Part shown: positions 8,569 through 17,106 of the stretch, in pieces
Numbering within the stretch: the stretch's first letter is position 1
Layout: every line of letters starts with the position of its first letter
NCBI RefSeq assembly: GCF_000619825.1
Contig: NZ_JHUW01000010.1
Coordinates: 124,001 to 188,000, forward strand
Source: Prevotella sp. MA2016
GTDB taxonomy: Bacteria > Bacteroidota > Bacteroidia > Bacteroidales > Bacteroidaceae
DNA: 64,000 nucleotides
Reading direction: 5' to 3'
Notes under the pieces: model-generated
The model's database searches: none
Seen by the model: the letters and a program-made list of their open reading frames with translations, nothing else
What the model was told of the DNA's origin: nothing
Position numbers and translations under genes: made by a program

Positions 8569-10944
8569 CTAATTATTACCCATTCGCTGCTGCTCGGCTT
8601 TACCAGCACCTGTTCCCTTATACTTACTCTTCTGGGCGTTGAAGGTGTAACGGATAGAGATGTCTAAGCGGTGGCTACGGCTTCGTGTTTTCTGCACAGT
8701 GTAGAAGAAACCACAATCATGAGCCATATCCTGTACGCTACGCTGGAACACATCACTGATGCTGGCACGCAGGCACAGGGCATCATTCTTCAACCAGCAC
8801 TTCTGTACCACAAAACTGACATTATACGAAGGTGAGAGAATACGGAAGTTCAGCACATCACCCTTTGTCTGGATGTTGGCATTGGCCTCCAACTGCCAGC
8901 TGTGCTTAAAGCGGAAGGTGTTGTAAATGTCGAAGAAGAAGATGGGCTTAATAAAGGTCACATCCGTCTTGCCTGTGGCGCTACGAGGATCGTCGTAGGT
9001 CATCGTGTTCCAGAACTTCTGCCCGCCAATGGTCCAGCTTGGGCTATATACACCCCAAGTGGGATTGGCCGAAAGGAAGATGGCCAGATTACGAACGGGA
9101 TCGGACAAGTTAGCCTGCTTCATCAGCATGATACCTTCGTTGTTATAGGCCATTGGCACCTGAGTGATAGTGTTGTCGCGACGCTCGTAGGCAGCAAACA
9201 GGTTGATCCACTTCCAACGGGCATTGATGCTCACCTCCTGCATCGTAGCATTCTTCAGTTTCGAGTCGCCCTGCGACAGGGTATAAGAGTTCAGATAGTA
9301 AATATGGTCGTTCAGTGAGTTGTACTTCGGACGCACGGTTTTCATAGTGTAGCTCAGCGAGGTCTGGATGGCTCCAAACTGCTTTGACCATGTGATATTG
9401 GGGAAGAACTCATCCTGATAGCGCGTCATATTGTTCTCAGCATCCAGGTTGTCCGTATAGTCGAAACCCACATGCTCGTAACGCAGTCCGGCACTTACGA
9501 TACCAAATTTATCCAGATTGGCATTGTAAGCTACAAAAGCAGCCACGTTGTTCTCCTTAACATCCGCATCAGTAGAGGGGAGAGGATAGTTAGTAATCGA
9601 CGTATAGCTCTGTCGCTTCACGAAACTCATCTCCGTTCCAGCCTGCAACTGTCCCTTCCACACAGGATAGCTCAACACCAGTTTGGTAGCCCAAAGTCGC
9701 GATGATATATGCGAGTTCTGTTGCATGGTCTGGGTTTCAGGCAAATACACATCTATCTGGTTGTCGTCATTCTCCTTATCCGTCAGGAAATCCACGTTCA
9801 GATCAATGTTCAGTTTGTTCACCTCACCGTTATAATAGGCATTGCCCTGCCAGTTATAGGGGTAGTGTGTATGACCACCCTGATGCGAAAGGTCGCGGCC
9901 AGTGAGGTTGTTTTCTGTATCCACCCACATGTCATTATACGTTTTAAACTGATCGTGGCGTTCCACTCTGGCACCCAGCGAGTGTTTGTCGTTAATCTGC
10001 CAGTTAAAGCCCAGGTTGTAGTTCAGACCCTCTCCATGCCAGTCGTTACGCATGTGGCTGTCCTGAAGAATATTCCTGATGCCTTCATCGGCCCGGAGGA
10101 ATGTGGATTGCGTAATATGCAGGTCGTTAGGGCTATCCCACGACCAGTAGTTCACCATACCAAACAGGTCCAGATTGTTGCGGCGATAACGTAGGTTCAG
10201 CGTACTACTGGGATCGCTGAAGCCAAATGCTAAGTCCTGATTGTTGGCAGCCATCAGGTCGAAGCCGAAACCAGCCCCCTCACGACGAACAGTCTTGATA
10301 CGTACCACTGCCGAAATGGTGGCATCGTACTCTGCACCAGGATTGGTAATCACCTCTACGCTCTGTATCTCCTCCGAGCGCAGTCGTTTCAGTTCATCCT
10401 TATCCTGCATCTTTCTTCCGTTAATATAAAAGATAGGTGTACCCTTGCCCAGCACCTCCAGGTCTTCGCCCTTCAGCGTCATGCCAGGCACCTTGGCCAG
10501 CATTTCCTTGGCTGTACCCGACTTACCTAAGACTGTACCCTGAATGGTGGTTATCATCGAGTTGCCTGTCAGCTTGGTTTTAGGCATCTGCCCCTTCACC
10601 ACAATCTCACTGAGCATAGCTTGGTCTTCCTCCATCTGGATGGTACCTATTTCCGAACTATTCACGTTCACATACTTGGTACGATAACCGATGTACGAGA
10701 ATCGTAGAATGCAGCAGGCATCGGTAGTCTTAATCTGGAAGATACCATCCACATCGCTCGTTGCACCTTGTATATAAGTAGAGTCGGATGCGAGCAGTGC
10801 CACACTCACAAATGGCAAGGGTTCACCCTGCGCGTCAATTACACGTCCACCTACATCCTCGGTCTTTGCCGCGGCTGTTAAACACATCATCATTGCAGCC
10901 ATTATGGCCATCATTTTAAAACTAATCTTTTTCATTTTCCTCAT
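8569..10944 (-). CDS. Outer-membrane beta-barrel receptor (OMP_b-brl_3 / TonB-dependent type)
   Basis: The 791-residue protein has a leader (KMMAIMAAMMMCLTAAAK). Residues about 28-110 are a carboxypeptidase-regulatory-like domain (GGRVIDAQGEPLPFVSVALL), about 115-215 a plug (LSEIVVKG, LGKGTPIFYINGRKM, IQSVEVITNPGAEYDA), and the rest a beta-barrel ending AQKSKYKGTGAGK. It is closely related to the receptors at 27446-29590 and 32830-35211, sharing INGRK, NPGAxY and the xSKYKGTGAGK tail. The ligand is unknown. Its promoter carries operator site B and it is divergent from a LytTR regulator. A second ATG nine bases in, preceded by AGGA, is an equally good start. Confidence 0.85.
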   Translation of the reverse strand: MRKMKKISFKMMAIMAAMMMCLTAAAKTEDVGGRVIDAQGEPLPFVSVALLASDSTYIQGATSDVDGIFQIKTTDACCILRFSYIGYRTKYVNVNSSEIGTIQMEEDQAMLSEIVVKGQMPKTKLTGNSMITTIQGTVLGKSGTAKEMLAKVPGMTLKGEDLEVLGKGTPIFYINGRKMQDKDELKRLRSEEIQSVEVITNPGAEYDATISAVVRIKTVRREGAGFGFDLMAANNQDLAFGFSDPSSTLNLRYRRNNLDLFGMVNYWSWDSPNDLHITQSTFLRADEGIRNILQDSHMRNDWHGEGLNYNLGFNWQINDKHSLGARVERHDQFKTYNDMWVDTENNLTGRDLSHQGGHTHYPYNWQGNAYYNGEVNKLNIDLNVDFLTDKENDDNQIDVYLPETQTMQQNSHISSRLWATKLVLSYPVWKGQLQAGTEMSFVKRQSYTSITNYPLPSTDADVKENNVAAFVAYNANLDKFGIVSAGLRYEHVGFDYTDNLDAENNMTRYQDEFFPNITWSKQFGAIQTSLSYTMKTVRPKYNSLNDHIYYLNSYTLSQGDSKLKNATMQEVSINARWKWINLFAAYERRDNTITQVPMAYNNEGIMLMKQANLSDPVRNLAIFLSANPTWGVYSPSWTIGGQKFWNTMTYDDPRSATGKTDVTFIKPIFFFDIYNTFRFKHSWQLEANANIQTKGDVLNFRILSPSYNVSFVVQKCWLKNDALCLRASISDVFQRSVQDMAHDCGFFYTVQKTRSRSHRLDISIRYTFNAQKSKYKGTGAGKAEQQRMGNN

Positions 10945-10982
10945 TATTAAATGTTATAAAATGTTTTGCCTATTTGATGCTA

Positions 10983-11047
10983 CATAAACATAAAAAAGTT
11001 GCAATCCTCCCCTATTTTGGGACGAATTGCAACTATTTGTGACGAAT
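10983..11047 (-). promoter_or_regulatory. Promoter with 20-bp-period direct-repeat operator (site B)
   Basis: TGGGACGAAT (11018-11027) and TGTGACGAAT (11038-11047) are nearly identical half-sites exactly 20 bp apart, the best-matched pair in the window. The minus-strand -7 position (10983-10990, TGTTTATG) is weak. The site lies in the divergent region between the receptor and the plus-strand LytTR gene. Confidence 0.75.
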
Positions 11048-11112
11048 AACAGGGATAAACAGCATGAAAATGCAGCAGAGAGTACGACAAATTGTAAAAA
11101 TGTGAGAAATTG

Positions 11113-11144
11113 TTTGTTTTTTTACTCGCTTCTTTGTATCTTTG
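11113..11144 (+). promoter_or_regulatory. Promoter of the first LytTR gene, nearly leaderless
   Basis: TTTG (11113-11116) and TATCTTTG (11137-11144) are a perfect -33/-7 pair with a 20-base spacer. The ATG follows the -7 box after only 8 bases, so the transcript should have almost no leader. Confidence 0.75.
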
Positions 11145-11152
11145 CGGCTTGT

Positions 11153-12052
11153 ATGAAACAAGGACGCAAAGAAACGATAACAACGAGAATTATCAGCACT
11201 ACGTTTACAGTAGTGGCACTGGCAGTGTTCAAGCCTTTCTGGATGTCGGATTGGCAATGGCAGGGATATGCACATCTGATAGTGTTGGGAGTGATTGGCT
11301 TCCTCATCTGCATGATGACGGACATCATCCTGAAATATGTTGTCAAGATGCCGAGGTCATTCAAGAAAGGCGCCGAATACATCATCCGCCGCAACCTCAG
11401 ATTTCAACTTATCAATACACCGCTCGTGGCATTGAGTATCTGCCTCTATCGCCATTTCGTGCTGAACGAACATGATGCAGGCAACCAGCTTTCAGTTGTC
11501 AATTTCCTTGAAACCCTTGCCATCATTGCCTTCTGCTCGTTCGCCATCGGACTCTATTGGCGCTTCAAGTACCGTAGCAAATATTTAGCGATAGAACTGG
11601 AAGATACGCGGCTGCTGAACGAGGAATTGAAGAAGATGCAGGAGCCCGAACAATCATTGCCGAACGAAGCAGAACACTCCGTTGAGAATTCTCAACCGCA
11701 AGAGCTCACACTCACTGGTACCACTAACGAATCGGTGACGTTACAGATTTCCGACCTATTATATATAGAGGCTGTGGGCAATTACGTCAGGGTCAGTCAT
11801 CTGCGCAACAATCAGGTACATACCGACATGCTTCGCGCCACGATGAAACTCATGGAGGAAACGCTTGAGTCCTATCCAATGATAGTCCGTTGCCACCGCG
11901 CTTTCATGGTCAACCTAGGTCAGGTAGAGCAGATTATCTCACATTCTGGCACTACCCAGCTGCTCATCAAGCACTGTCACGAATCACTCCCCGTTTCGCG
12001 CAGCAATATGGCTCAAGTAAGGGCCGCAATTCAGATAGCCCAGGCCCTCTAA
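11153..12052 (+). CDS. Four-TM membrane-anchored LytTR transcription regulator
   Basis: The 299-residue protein has four predicted membrane segments (about 11-30, 41-62, 86-102 and 117-138), a short charged helix (145-165), a linker, and a LytTR DNA-binding domain from about 185 (DLLYIEAVGNYVRV, YPMIVRCHRAFMVNL, LPVSRSNMAQVRAAI). There is no receiver domain, so it is a one-component regulator whose signal presumably enters through the membrane part. Its LytTR domain is very like that of the regulator at 25847-27451. I chose the ATG at 11153 because it fits the promoter; an upstream ATG at 11027 would lie before the promoter. The likely targets are the direct-repeat promoters in this window. 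Confidence 0.85.
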   Translation: MKQGRKETITTRIISTTFTVVALAVFKPFWMSDWQWQGYAHLIVLGVIGFLICMMTDIILKYVVKMPRSFKKGAEYIIRRNLRFQLINTPLVALSICLYRHFVLNEHDAGNQLSVVNFLETLAIIAFCSFAIGLYWRFKYRSKYLAIELEDTRLLNEELKKMQEPEQSLPNEAEHSVENSQPQELTLTGTTNESVTLQISDLLYIEAVGNYVRVSHLRNNQVHTDMLRATMKLMEETLESYPMIVRCHRAFMVNLGQVEQIISHSGTTQLLIKHCHESLPVSRSNMAQVRAAIQIAQAL

Positions 12053-12055
12053 ATA

Positions 12056-12701
12056 TTACATCCTCATCCATGTCAGTTTTCTCCAAAGCCCCTCTAACGG
12101 ACCGCGAGGATGATTGGAGAACCAATATCTGGCAAAGAGATACTGACAAACAACCATGCCACATCCTACCATCACAGCATAGGTAACACCTAAATGGCGA
12201 TAGCAAGCCAGGCCATAGCCACAGAAGATAGCACAGCCGATGACGGACTGAAGCAGATAGTTGGTAAGACTCATACGTCCGAAAATGCATAGATGATGCA
12301 ACACCTTGCGCACGCCCTCAGAAGCATACCATGCCGAAATGATGGCCGACACAATCATCATCAATATCATCAGATTGTAGATAGGGTTAAGCCACGAGGC
12401 TATCTCGCTAAAATCCACAATACTCAGCACAAGCACCACCAACGCCGATCGCCATAACAGTTGATGCCATATCTGCAAATTACGCCCTTCGTTATAAAAC
12501 ATACGCTGGCGGCCCAACTGCATACCTAAAATAAACAGGCACAGCAGCTGGGGCAGTCGCCAGCGTATGGGTTATCGGCTCCTGCGTAAAGATATTAAAG
12601 TGTTCCACCGAGTGATACAGGATAATGCCGGCTACAGCGATGCCTCTCAGAGCATCAGCCACATCAATTCGAGTGTTTGCCAGATGACGAGATTGATACA
12701 T
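12056..12701 (-). pseudogene. DUF418-type membrane protein with internal deletion and frameshift (copy 2)
   Basis: The 5' part reads NTRIDVADALRGIAVAGIIL and HSVEHFNIFTQEP, the standard start of DUF418 proteins. The 3' part, in another frame, reads LPQLLCLFILGMQLGRQRMF through RYWFSNHPRGPLEGLWRKLT, the normal ending. About 100 or more residues of membrane segments between them are missing and the two parts are out of frame at about 12550. A truncated relative lies at 7171-7386. Both copies sit next to genes with the direct-repeat operators. Confidence 0.75.
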
Positions 12702-12712
12702 AGTCTTTACTT

Positions 12713-13237
12713 TTATAATTCCATTTCAAATTCTTTCCATTCATCACCGTCGATCAAATAGGAACCGTCGCCTATGATGCGGAAGCCTACCGATTTGTAG
12801 CATTCTACGGCAGAAATATTCTCGCAAAACACACCGAGCGTAATCTGCTTAGCGCCGAGTTTCTCCCTTGCATATTCGATAGCCTGTCGTAACAACTGCT
12901 TACCATATCCATAGCCTCGCTTCGTATTATCTACAATCACAAAGCCGAAACGGATGATGCTTTTATCCTCAGAAGGACGTCGTAACAGAATATGGCCGAT
13001 AATCGTATCACCCACTACTGCCGTCAGTGGATACATGTTGTCGCCATTGTATTGCGCCATCATCTCCTCAGGCTTGGCAGGAAAATCCTTATACCTGTCG
13101 GCACTCCAAAGTCGGAAGGCATGCTTATCCTTACACCAACTCAGAATTGTTGCTGCATCATCAGACAGAAATGGTCGAAGAGTCATATTCTTGGCACAAC
13201 AGTTTACGTGCTTTGGGGGTGTCATGAAATCACTCAT
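12713..13237 (-). CDS. GNAT family N-acetyltransferase
   Basis: The 174-residue protein matches the RimJ/RimL-type GNAT fold. The acetyl-CoA binding motif A is visible as FVIVDNTKRGYGYGKQLLRQ (about residues 98-117), preceded by GHILLRRP and followed by CENISAVECYKSVGF, the usual C-terminal N-x-x-A...Y-x-x-x-G-F pattern. The substrate is unknown; small-molecule or protein N-termini are possible. It is the last intact gene of a minus-strand run with the esterase and flavin reductase upstream (gaps of 7 and 22 bases), so it may be driven by operator site C. Confidence 0.85.
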   Translation of the reverse strand: MSDFMTPPKHVNCCAKNMTLRPFLSDDAATILSWCKDKHAFRLWSADRYKDFPAKPEEMMAQYNGDNMYPLTAVVGDTIIGHILLRRPSEDKSIIRFGFVIVDNTKRGYGYGKQLLRQAIEYAREKLGAKQITLGVFCENISAVECYKSVGFRIIGDGSYLIDGDEWKEFEMEL

Positions 13238-13244
13238 AGTCTAT

Positions 13245-13964
13245 TTATTTTGCGTAAAACATAAGATATTCCTCCAAATGAGCTTTGATATAATCAATGG
13301 TATGATGCCCTTCGTTTAAATGATTCTGAACCAGAACGCCACGGACTGCCAATCTTTCTGCCAGTTGCGCACATCCTCGATAAAATCCACCTTCGTCCTC
13401 ACTTCCTGCGTCAAGATAAATCTCCATAGTTGAAGGCAAAGTACACTTCTGAACCAGGAAAAGCGGATTATTTGCTTTCCATTGCTCACTGGTTCCGAAA
13501 TAATGCAGGTCGTTATCATCCAATACGTCTTCGATGGCAGGCATGTGACCGCCTACTCGCTCAAAAAAATAAGGATGGCGGAAAGCGTAGTTCAAGGCAA
13601 TGAAGCCTCCAGCCGAAACCCCTCCAATGCAACGTACACTCGTTTTATATTGTTTCTCTACAATTGGCATCACCTCGTTAAAGAAATAATCTTCGAAAGC
13701 ACCTAATCCTAGCGCATCTTCCATCCTTGGGCAGACAATTAGCATTGGTTTCATCCTGCCATCTGCAATCATTCTGTCTGCAACGGTTTGTATATCCAAA
13801 GCATGAATAATAGACTCGTCGCCACTACGCCCGTGCATAAAATAGAGAACAGGTAATCCCTCGCAAAAATTGGTTGGCACATAAATCGTAACAGCCATAG
13901 TATTACCTAGAGTTCGGCTTTGTATTTCTATTGTATCAATTCTTGATTTAATCATCCTCTTCAT
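13245..13964 (-). CDS. Esterase family alpha/beta hydrolase
   Basis: The 239-residue protein belongs to the putative esterase (esterase D / PF00756) family. The nucleophile elbow is GGVSAGGF, the early region has LPVLYFMHGRSGDE, an acid may lie in YLDAGSEDEGG, and the catalytic His is in GHHTIDYIKAH near the end. There is no signal peptide, so it is probably cytoplasmic. The family hydrolyses acyl esters such as feruloyl or S-formylglutathione substrates; which applies here is not visible. It lies between the flavin reductase and a GNAT gene in a tight minus-strand run. Confidence 0.8.
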   Translation of the reverse strand: MKRMIKSRIDTIEIQSRTLGNTMAVTIYVPTNFCEGLPVLYFMHGRSGDESIIHALDIQTVADRMIADGRMKPMLIVCPRMEDALGLGAFEDYFFNEVMPIVEKQYKTSVRCIGGVSAGGFIALNYAFRHPYFFERVGGHMPAIEDVLDDNDLHYFGTSEQWKANNPLFLVQKCTLPSTMEIYLDAGSEDEGGFYRGCAQLAERLAVRGVLVQNHLNEGHHTIDYIKAHLEEYLMFYAK

Positions 13965-13986
13965 AATTATTCAATTACAAAACTAG

Positions 13987-14688
13987 TTAGCGTGCCAGCA
14001 TTCCTTCAAAAATGCCATTCACGGTCTTGACGAATGCATCTGCAGGGAGCATCGGTGTATCAAGATACGCCTGTGTCTCGTCAGAGATTCTTTCTGTTTC
14101 CTTGTACTCTGCACCAGCTTGCTTGACTTTCTCTAAGTAGGGAGTAGTGAAACTCTCGGTATTGGGACTCATAAAGAGTGAGCCCTCGGCACTACAGATG
14201 TAACTGATATTCTTGCCATACATGTGGCGCATGGCAAACAGGAGTCCGTCGAAATTCCCCTTCATGTTAGGCAGTCCTGCAGTTGAAATCAGTACCGTTT
14301 TCTTGGTGCCTTCCTCATAACCATAGTGATGGGCAATGCCATCAGAATCGATATACATCAAAGGCGTGTTAAACGATACTGTTCTATCCATCAGTGCCTT
14401 ACAATGCGAGGGTACGCCATAGGCATAGAGAGGTATCGACCAGATAACCAGGTCGGCTTGGCGAATTTTCTCCATCACTTCTGTTGCATCGTCCTTCTGC
14501 ACACACTTGCCTGATGTTTTAAACCAGCAGGCATAGCAAGCCCTACAGGGATTGATATTGAGCCCAATGGTAGTTACAAACTCCACTTCTGAAGCCTCTA
14601 CTCCGAGACCTTCCAGAAATATTTTGGTAAGTTTAAGCGTAGTACTACGCTCCTTATTTGCTGATGCGTTAATAACTAATACTTTCAT
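13987..14688 (-). CDS. Flavodoxin-like NAD(P)H-dependent FMN reductase
   Basis: The 233-residue protein starts MKVLVINASANKERSTTLKL, the FMN phosphate-binding beginning of the NADPH-dependent FMN reductase (flavodoxin_2) family, and has the characteristic Cys cluster PCRACYACW...KC, then QADLVIWSIPLYAYGVPSH. Such proteins reduce quinones, nitro compounds or flavins. It is the first gene after operator site C, so it is a probable member of the LytTR-like regulon, perhaps with the downstream esterase and acetyltransferase. A similar but shorter reductase lies at 23372-23941. Confidence 0.85.
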   Translation of the reverse strand: MKVLVINASANKERSTTLKLTKIFLEGLGVEASEVEFVTTIGLNINPCRACYACWFKTSGKCVQKDDATEVMEKIRQADLVIWSIPLYAYGVPSHCKALMDRTVSFNTPLMYIDSDGIAHHYGYEEGTKKTVLISTAGLPNMKGNFDGLLFAMRHMYGKNISYICSAEGSLFMSPNTESFTTPYLEKVKQAGAEYKETERISDETQAYLDTPMLPADAFVKTVNGIFEGMLAR

Positions 14689-14720
14689 TATTATATTTTA
14701 TTTATAATGATTTGACGCTG

Positions 14721-14786
14721 CAAAGGAACGCATAATTGCTGAGACAGCCAAATATCTGGGATAAACAGCAATGATTTGTGACGAAT
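14721..14786 (-). promoter_or_regulatory. Promoter with 20-bp-period direct-repeat operator (site C)
   Basis: Half-sites TGGGATAAAC (14757-14766) and TGTGACGAAT (14777-14786) are 20 bp apart. The minus-strand -7 box TTCCTTTG is at 14721-14728 and a -33 TTTG at 14749-14752. Spacing is the same as at site A. It drives the FMN reductase gene. Confidence 0.75.
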
Positions 14787-14822
14787 GGGGGTTAGCATAA
14801 CCTAAGCCATAACTCATCTGAA

Positions 14823-14851
14823 TTGCCGCCCCATTTGTTATGGGGCGGCAA
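14823..14851. terminator. 12-bp hairpin after merR
   Basis: TTGCCGCCCCAT (14823-14834) pairs with ATGGGGCGGCAA (14840-14851). It lies just beyond the stop of the minus-strand MerR gene and probably ends its transcript, although no T run follows on either strand. Confidence 0.5.
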
Positions 14852-14860
14852 AAATGATTT

Positions 14861-15685
14861 CTACTCTATTGGTATCTGAATCACCGACAGCCATTTCTCT
14901 GGATCTTCCTGATTCCAGGCACCATCAATATAACAGGTGCGATGCAGGCCAACTACTTTGTACCCTTGCTCCTCTATGTAGCGGAAGGCTTCGGTAAACG
15001 ACTCGTAAAAACGCTCGTAAGGACCTACGTGCTTCATACAGAGGGCTTTGGGTACAGCAGGCAAACGCTTAAACTTGATGATGACGCTGTCTTGGCCCAT
15101 CTCCTCCACCTGTTCGCAATATTCGATGTCGATGTCCGTCGGTGTGTACTCCTTGTTATGCTCCACGGTGAAACAGTAACCTGGCGGTGGACACTTACAA
15201 CCCAAACGCTGCATTTCGGGTCCAATCTTCTCTACACACATAGGGCCGATAGCGGCATAGTTAGGAATAACTTCACGATGACTTGCCACGATGATTTCGG
15301 GCAGTGATTGAATACTGAATTTTTCCATTGTCTTCATTTCTTTGCGAGCGTTCCTCCAGTCGAGCAGTTGGTTCCTGCGGGCTATCAGCTGTTTCAACTC
15401 AGCCTCTGTTTCCTTAATCTTCTCAGTAAGCTGACGGATGGTTGGGGTATGCGAATATGAGTCGCACAGGTCCTTAATTTCATCCAACGAGAAACCGAGA
15501 CGTTGCAGGTCGCGTATGGTTTTTAGCCGCTGCATCTGGTCGATGCTGTAATAGCGATAGCCTGTCCACTCGTCTACCTCATCAGGTACCAGTAGTCCCT
15601 TCTGTTCATAGTGACGCAGGGTTTTAACTGTTACCTGCATCAACTGTGAGAACTCTCCGATTTTTAATCTTGTTTTCTTAATCAT
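14861..15685 (-). CDS. MerR family regulator with GyrI-like effector-binding domain
   Basis: The 274-residue protein has a MerR winged helix at residues about 6-75 (LKIGEFSQLMQVTVKTLRHY, GYRYYSIDQMQRLKTI), a coiled coil at about 85-115, and a GyrI-like / effector-binding domain from about 125 (KALCMKHVGPYERFYESF), as in BmrR-type multidrug sensors. Such proteins activate efflux or detoxification genes when they bind a hydrophobic cation; no transporter is adjacent, so the target may be the flavin reductase or lie elsewhere. A perfect 8-bp inverted repeat near its own transcription start could be an autoregulatory site. Confidence 0.85.
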   Translation of the reverse strand: MIKKTRLKIGEFSQLMQVTVKTLRHYEQKGLLVPDEVDEWTGYRYYSIDQMQRLKTIRDLQRLGFSLDEIKDLCDSYSHTPTIRQLTEKIKETEAELKQLIARRNQLLDWRNARKEMKTMEKFSIQSLPEIIVASHREVIPNYAAIGPMCVEKIGPEMQRLGCKCPPPGYCFTVEHNKEYTPTDIDIEYCEQVEEMGQDSVIIKFKRLPAVPKALCMKHVGPYERFYESFTEAFRYIEEQGYKVVGLHRTCYIDGAWNQEDPEKWLSVIQIPIE

Positions 15686-15735
15686 ATCGCGCGATGTTTT
15701 TTGCTAAGCAACTACAAGTCTTGTGCAAATGAGAG

Positions 15736-15807
15736 GAGAAGGAGCTCGCTTCTTATCCCGAGTGCAGCCGAGACTCGCGGCTGATTTCAAAATCAGCTGC
15801 AAAATTA
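15736..15807 (-). promoter_or_regulatory. merR promoter region with palindrome and GC-rich repeats
   Basis: A minus-strand -7 box TAATTTTG lies at 15800-15807. Just downstream is the inverted repeat GCTGATTT (15780-15787) / AAATCAGC (15790-15797), a candidate operator. Further into the leader are GC-rich inverted repeats, CGAGT...ACTCG and GAAG...CTTC, between about 15738 and 15778. Confidence 0.45.
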
Positions 15808-15865
15808 AGGCATGACCTTAGGGACGAGTCAAGAGAAATAAAGACTTTAACACGGATTTAACATA

Positions 15866-16182
15866 TTATTTCTCCATGAACACCCTTGTTAATCCAGGTC
15901 CAATCTCCTCGGTTTTGAACGTCGTGAATCCTTCTTTTCTGTAGAGATTGTAGTTCCTCTGTATCTGTACACAAGTTGTAAGCCATGCCCTATTGTGCGG
16001 AAGACACTTCTGAATTTCTCGAAGTAAGAACTTGCCCAAGCCTTGTCCCTGATAATCAGGATGAACAACAAGATGTCCAATCACCCCAACGCCTTACACT
16101 GGGGGGCAAAAGCTTGGTGCTGTATCTCCAGTATTTCAGGCACATCCTCTATTGTTGCTAATTCAAAAATCTTGTGTTTCAT
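15866..16182 (-). pseudogene. GNAT acetyltransferase with internal deletion
   Basis: The 5' part starts MKHKIFELATIEDVPEILEI and stops after 33 residues at CKALG. The 3' part, in another frame, starts IGHLVVHPDYQGQGLGKFLL, the acetyl-CoA motif, and continues to a normal end (RKEGFTTFKTEE, GPGLTRVFMEK). Roughly 50 residues between them are absent. Both ends are well preserved, so the deletion looks recent. Confidence 0.75.
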
Positions 16183-16199
16183 CTTTCTCATTCTTATTA

Positions 16200-16613
16200 T
16201 CAATGACCTTTATGTTTCTCTTTCTTCTTGGCCTGGCGCAGGTCAAACTGACGTTGCTTTTCGGCTTCACGCTCAGCTTTCGAACGCTGCTTCCGCTCCA
16301 TCTTGTTCTGTTCCTGTTGCAACTTCAGGGCCTGTTGCGACTTGGTTCCTATACCCTGCGACTGCATCTGCTTCTTGGCTTCGCGAAGTTGTCGTTTGGG
16401 ATTCTTCCTTCTTTCTGTGGTTGGAACAACATCAATAGCCTGACTGAACTGGAGGCGATGCCAGTTCTTGTCAATGAACTCCATCACCTCCTTATCAGTC
16501 GGCTCGGCACCAAAAGTCACCTTGCAAACGTGCAACCCTTCATGATCGGTTTGCTCAAACAAACCAATCCAGAAAGGGTCCTCAAACAATACCGTTAGCA
16601 TGCCTGTGTTCAT
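16200..16613 (-). CDS. yjdF: YjdF family protein (DUF2992)
   Basis: The 137-residue protein matches YjdF/DUF2992 along its length: LTVLFEDPFWIGLFEQ at the start, CKVTFGAEPTDKEVMEFI, then the basic tail with GIGTKSQQALKLQQEQNK and LRQAKKKEKHKG. Its function is unknown. In Firmicutes the gene is often controlled by the azaaromatic-sensing yjdF riboswitch; I see no leader of that kind here because its start codon overlaps the stop of the damaged gene upstream (ATGA). It is the only intact gene between two deletion-bearing neighbours. Confidence 0.8.
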   Translation of the reverse strand: MNTGMLTVLFEDPFWIGLFEQTDHEGLHVCKVTFGAEPTDKEVMEFIDKNWHRLQFSQAIDVVPTTERRKNPKRQLREAKKQMQSQGIGTKSQQALKLQQEQNKMERKQRSKAEREAEKQRQFDLRQAKKKEKHKGH

Positions 16614-16800
16614 TCAATTCTTTTCGCTTTTACTCCCGGCCAATAGCACCATGCTATAATGGCGGGAATGAGGGATGAGATACATTGTAGCCAGGTGAAA
16701 TCATTGATACAGCTAATGCCTCATCCAGAGCGAACAGGCAGCCGATGTGGCCAATGGCTATAAGGAAGTGGAGCACCGCTCCGAGTCGCAATCTTTTCAT
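16610..16800 (-). pseudogene. Small membrane protein with internal deletion
   Basis: The 5' frame reads MKRLRLGAVLHFLIAIGHIG and CLFALDEALAV, a membrane segment. A second frame then reads NDFTWLQCISSLIPAIIAWC and YWPGVKAKRIE and stops in a TGA that overlaps the yjdF start codon. The two frames together look like the two ends of one small membrane protein whose middle has been deleted with a frameshift. The family is not identified. Confidence 0.55.
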
Positions 16801-17105
16801 CTACGATGTAGCAATCAATGCACAAACTATAGTTACTATCTTTCTCATATTATTTCTTGTCCTTATGAAATGCCCTTCTTGAACCGCTGCAAACGTGGCG
16901 ACGGAAGCTACAATGGTGATGGGGACGATAGACCAAAATGTTATGGGTACTGCAATGGTTTCCGAGCCAACCACCCGTCGGCTATGTCGCTGATGCCGCA
17001 GAGCGCATAGATTATCCAATATGCCATACTCGTCACGTCACAAAGGAGCAGACCCAAAGAGTCTGCAATCCTAAGCAGCGTTATGATGTTCGGCAACTGA
17101 GTCAT
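16801..17105 (-). pseudogene. CDP-alcohol phosphatidyltransferase-like gene with internal deletion
   Basis: The 5' part reads MTQLPNIITLLRIADSLGLL and CGISDIADGWLARK, the N terminus and part of the catalytic D-x-x-D-G motif of CDP-alcohol phosphatidyltransferases; the frame stops at 16941. A second frame continues with VPITFWSIVPITIVASVATF and QEGHFIRTR, resembling the last membrane segment of such enzymes. The middle of the protein is missing. Its ATG follows the S41 peptidase stop by one base, so it was once in the same operon. Confidence 0.6.
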
Positions 17106-17106
17106 C

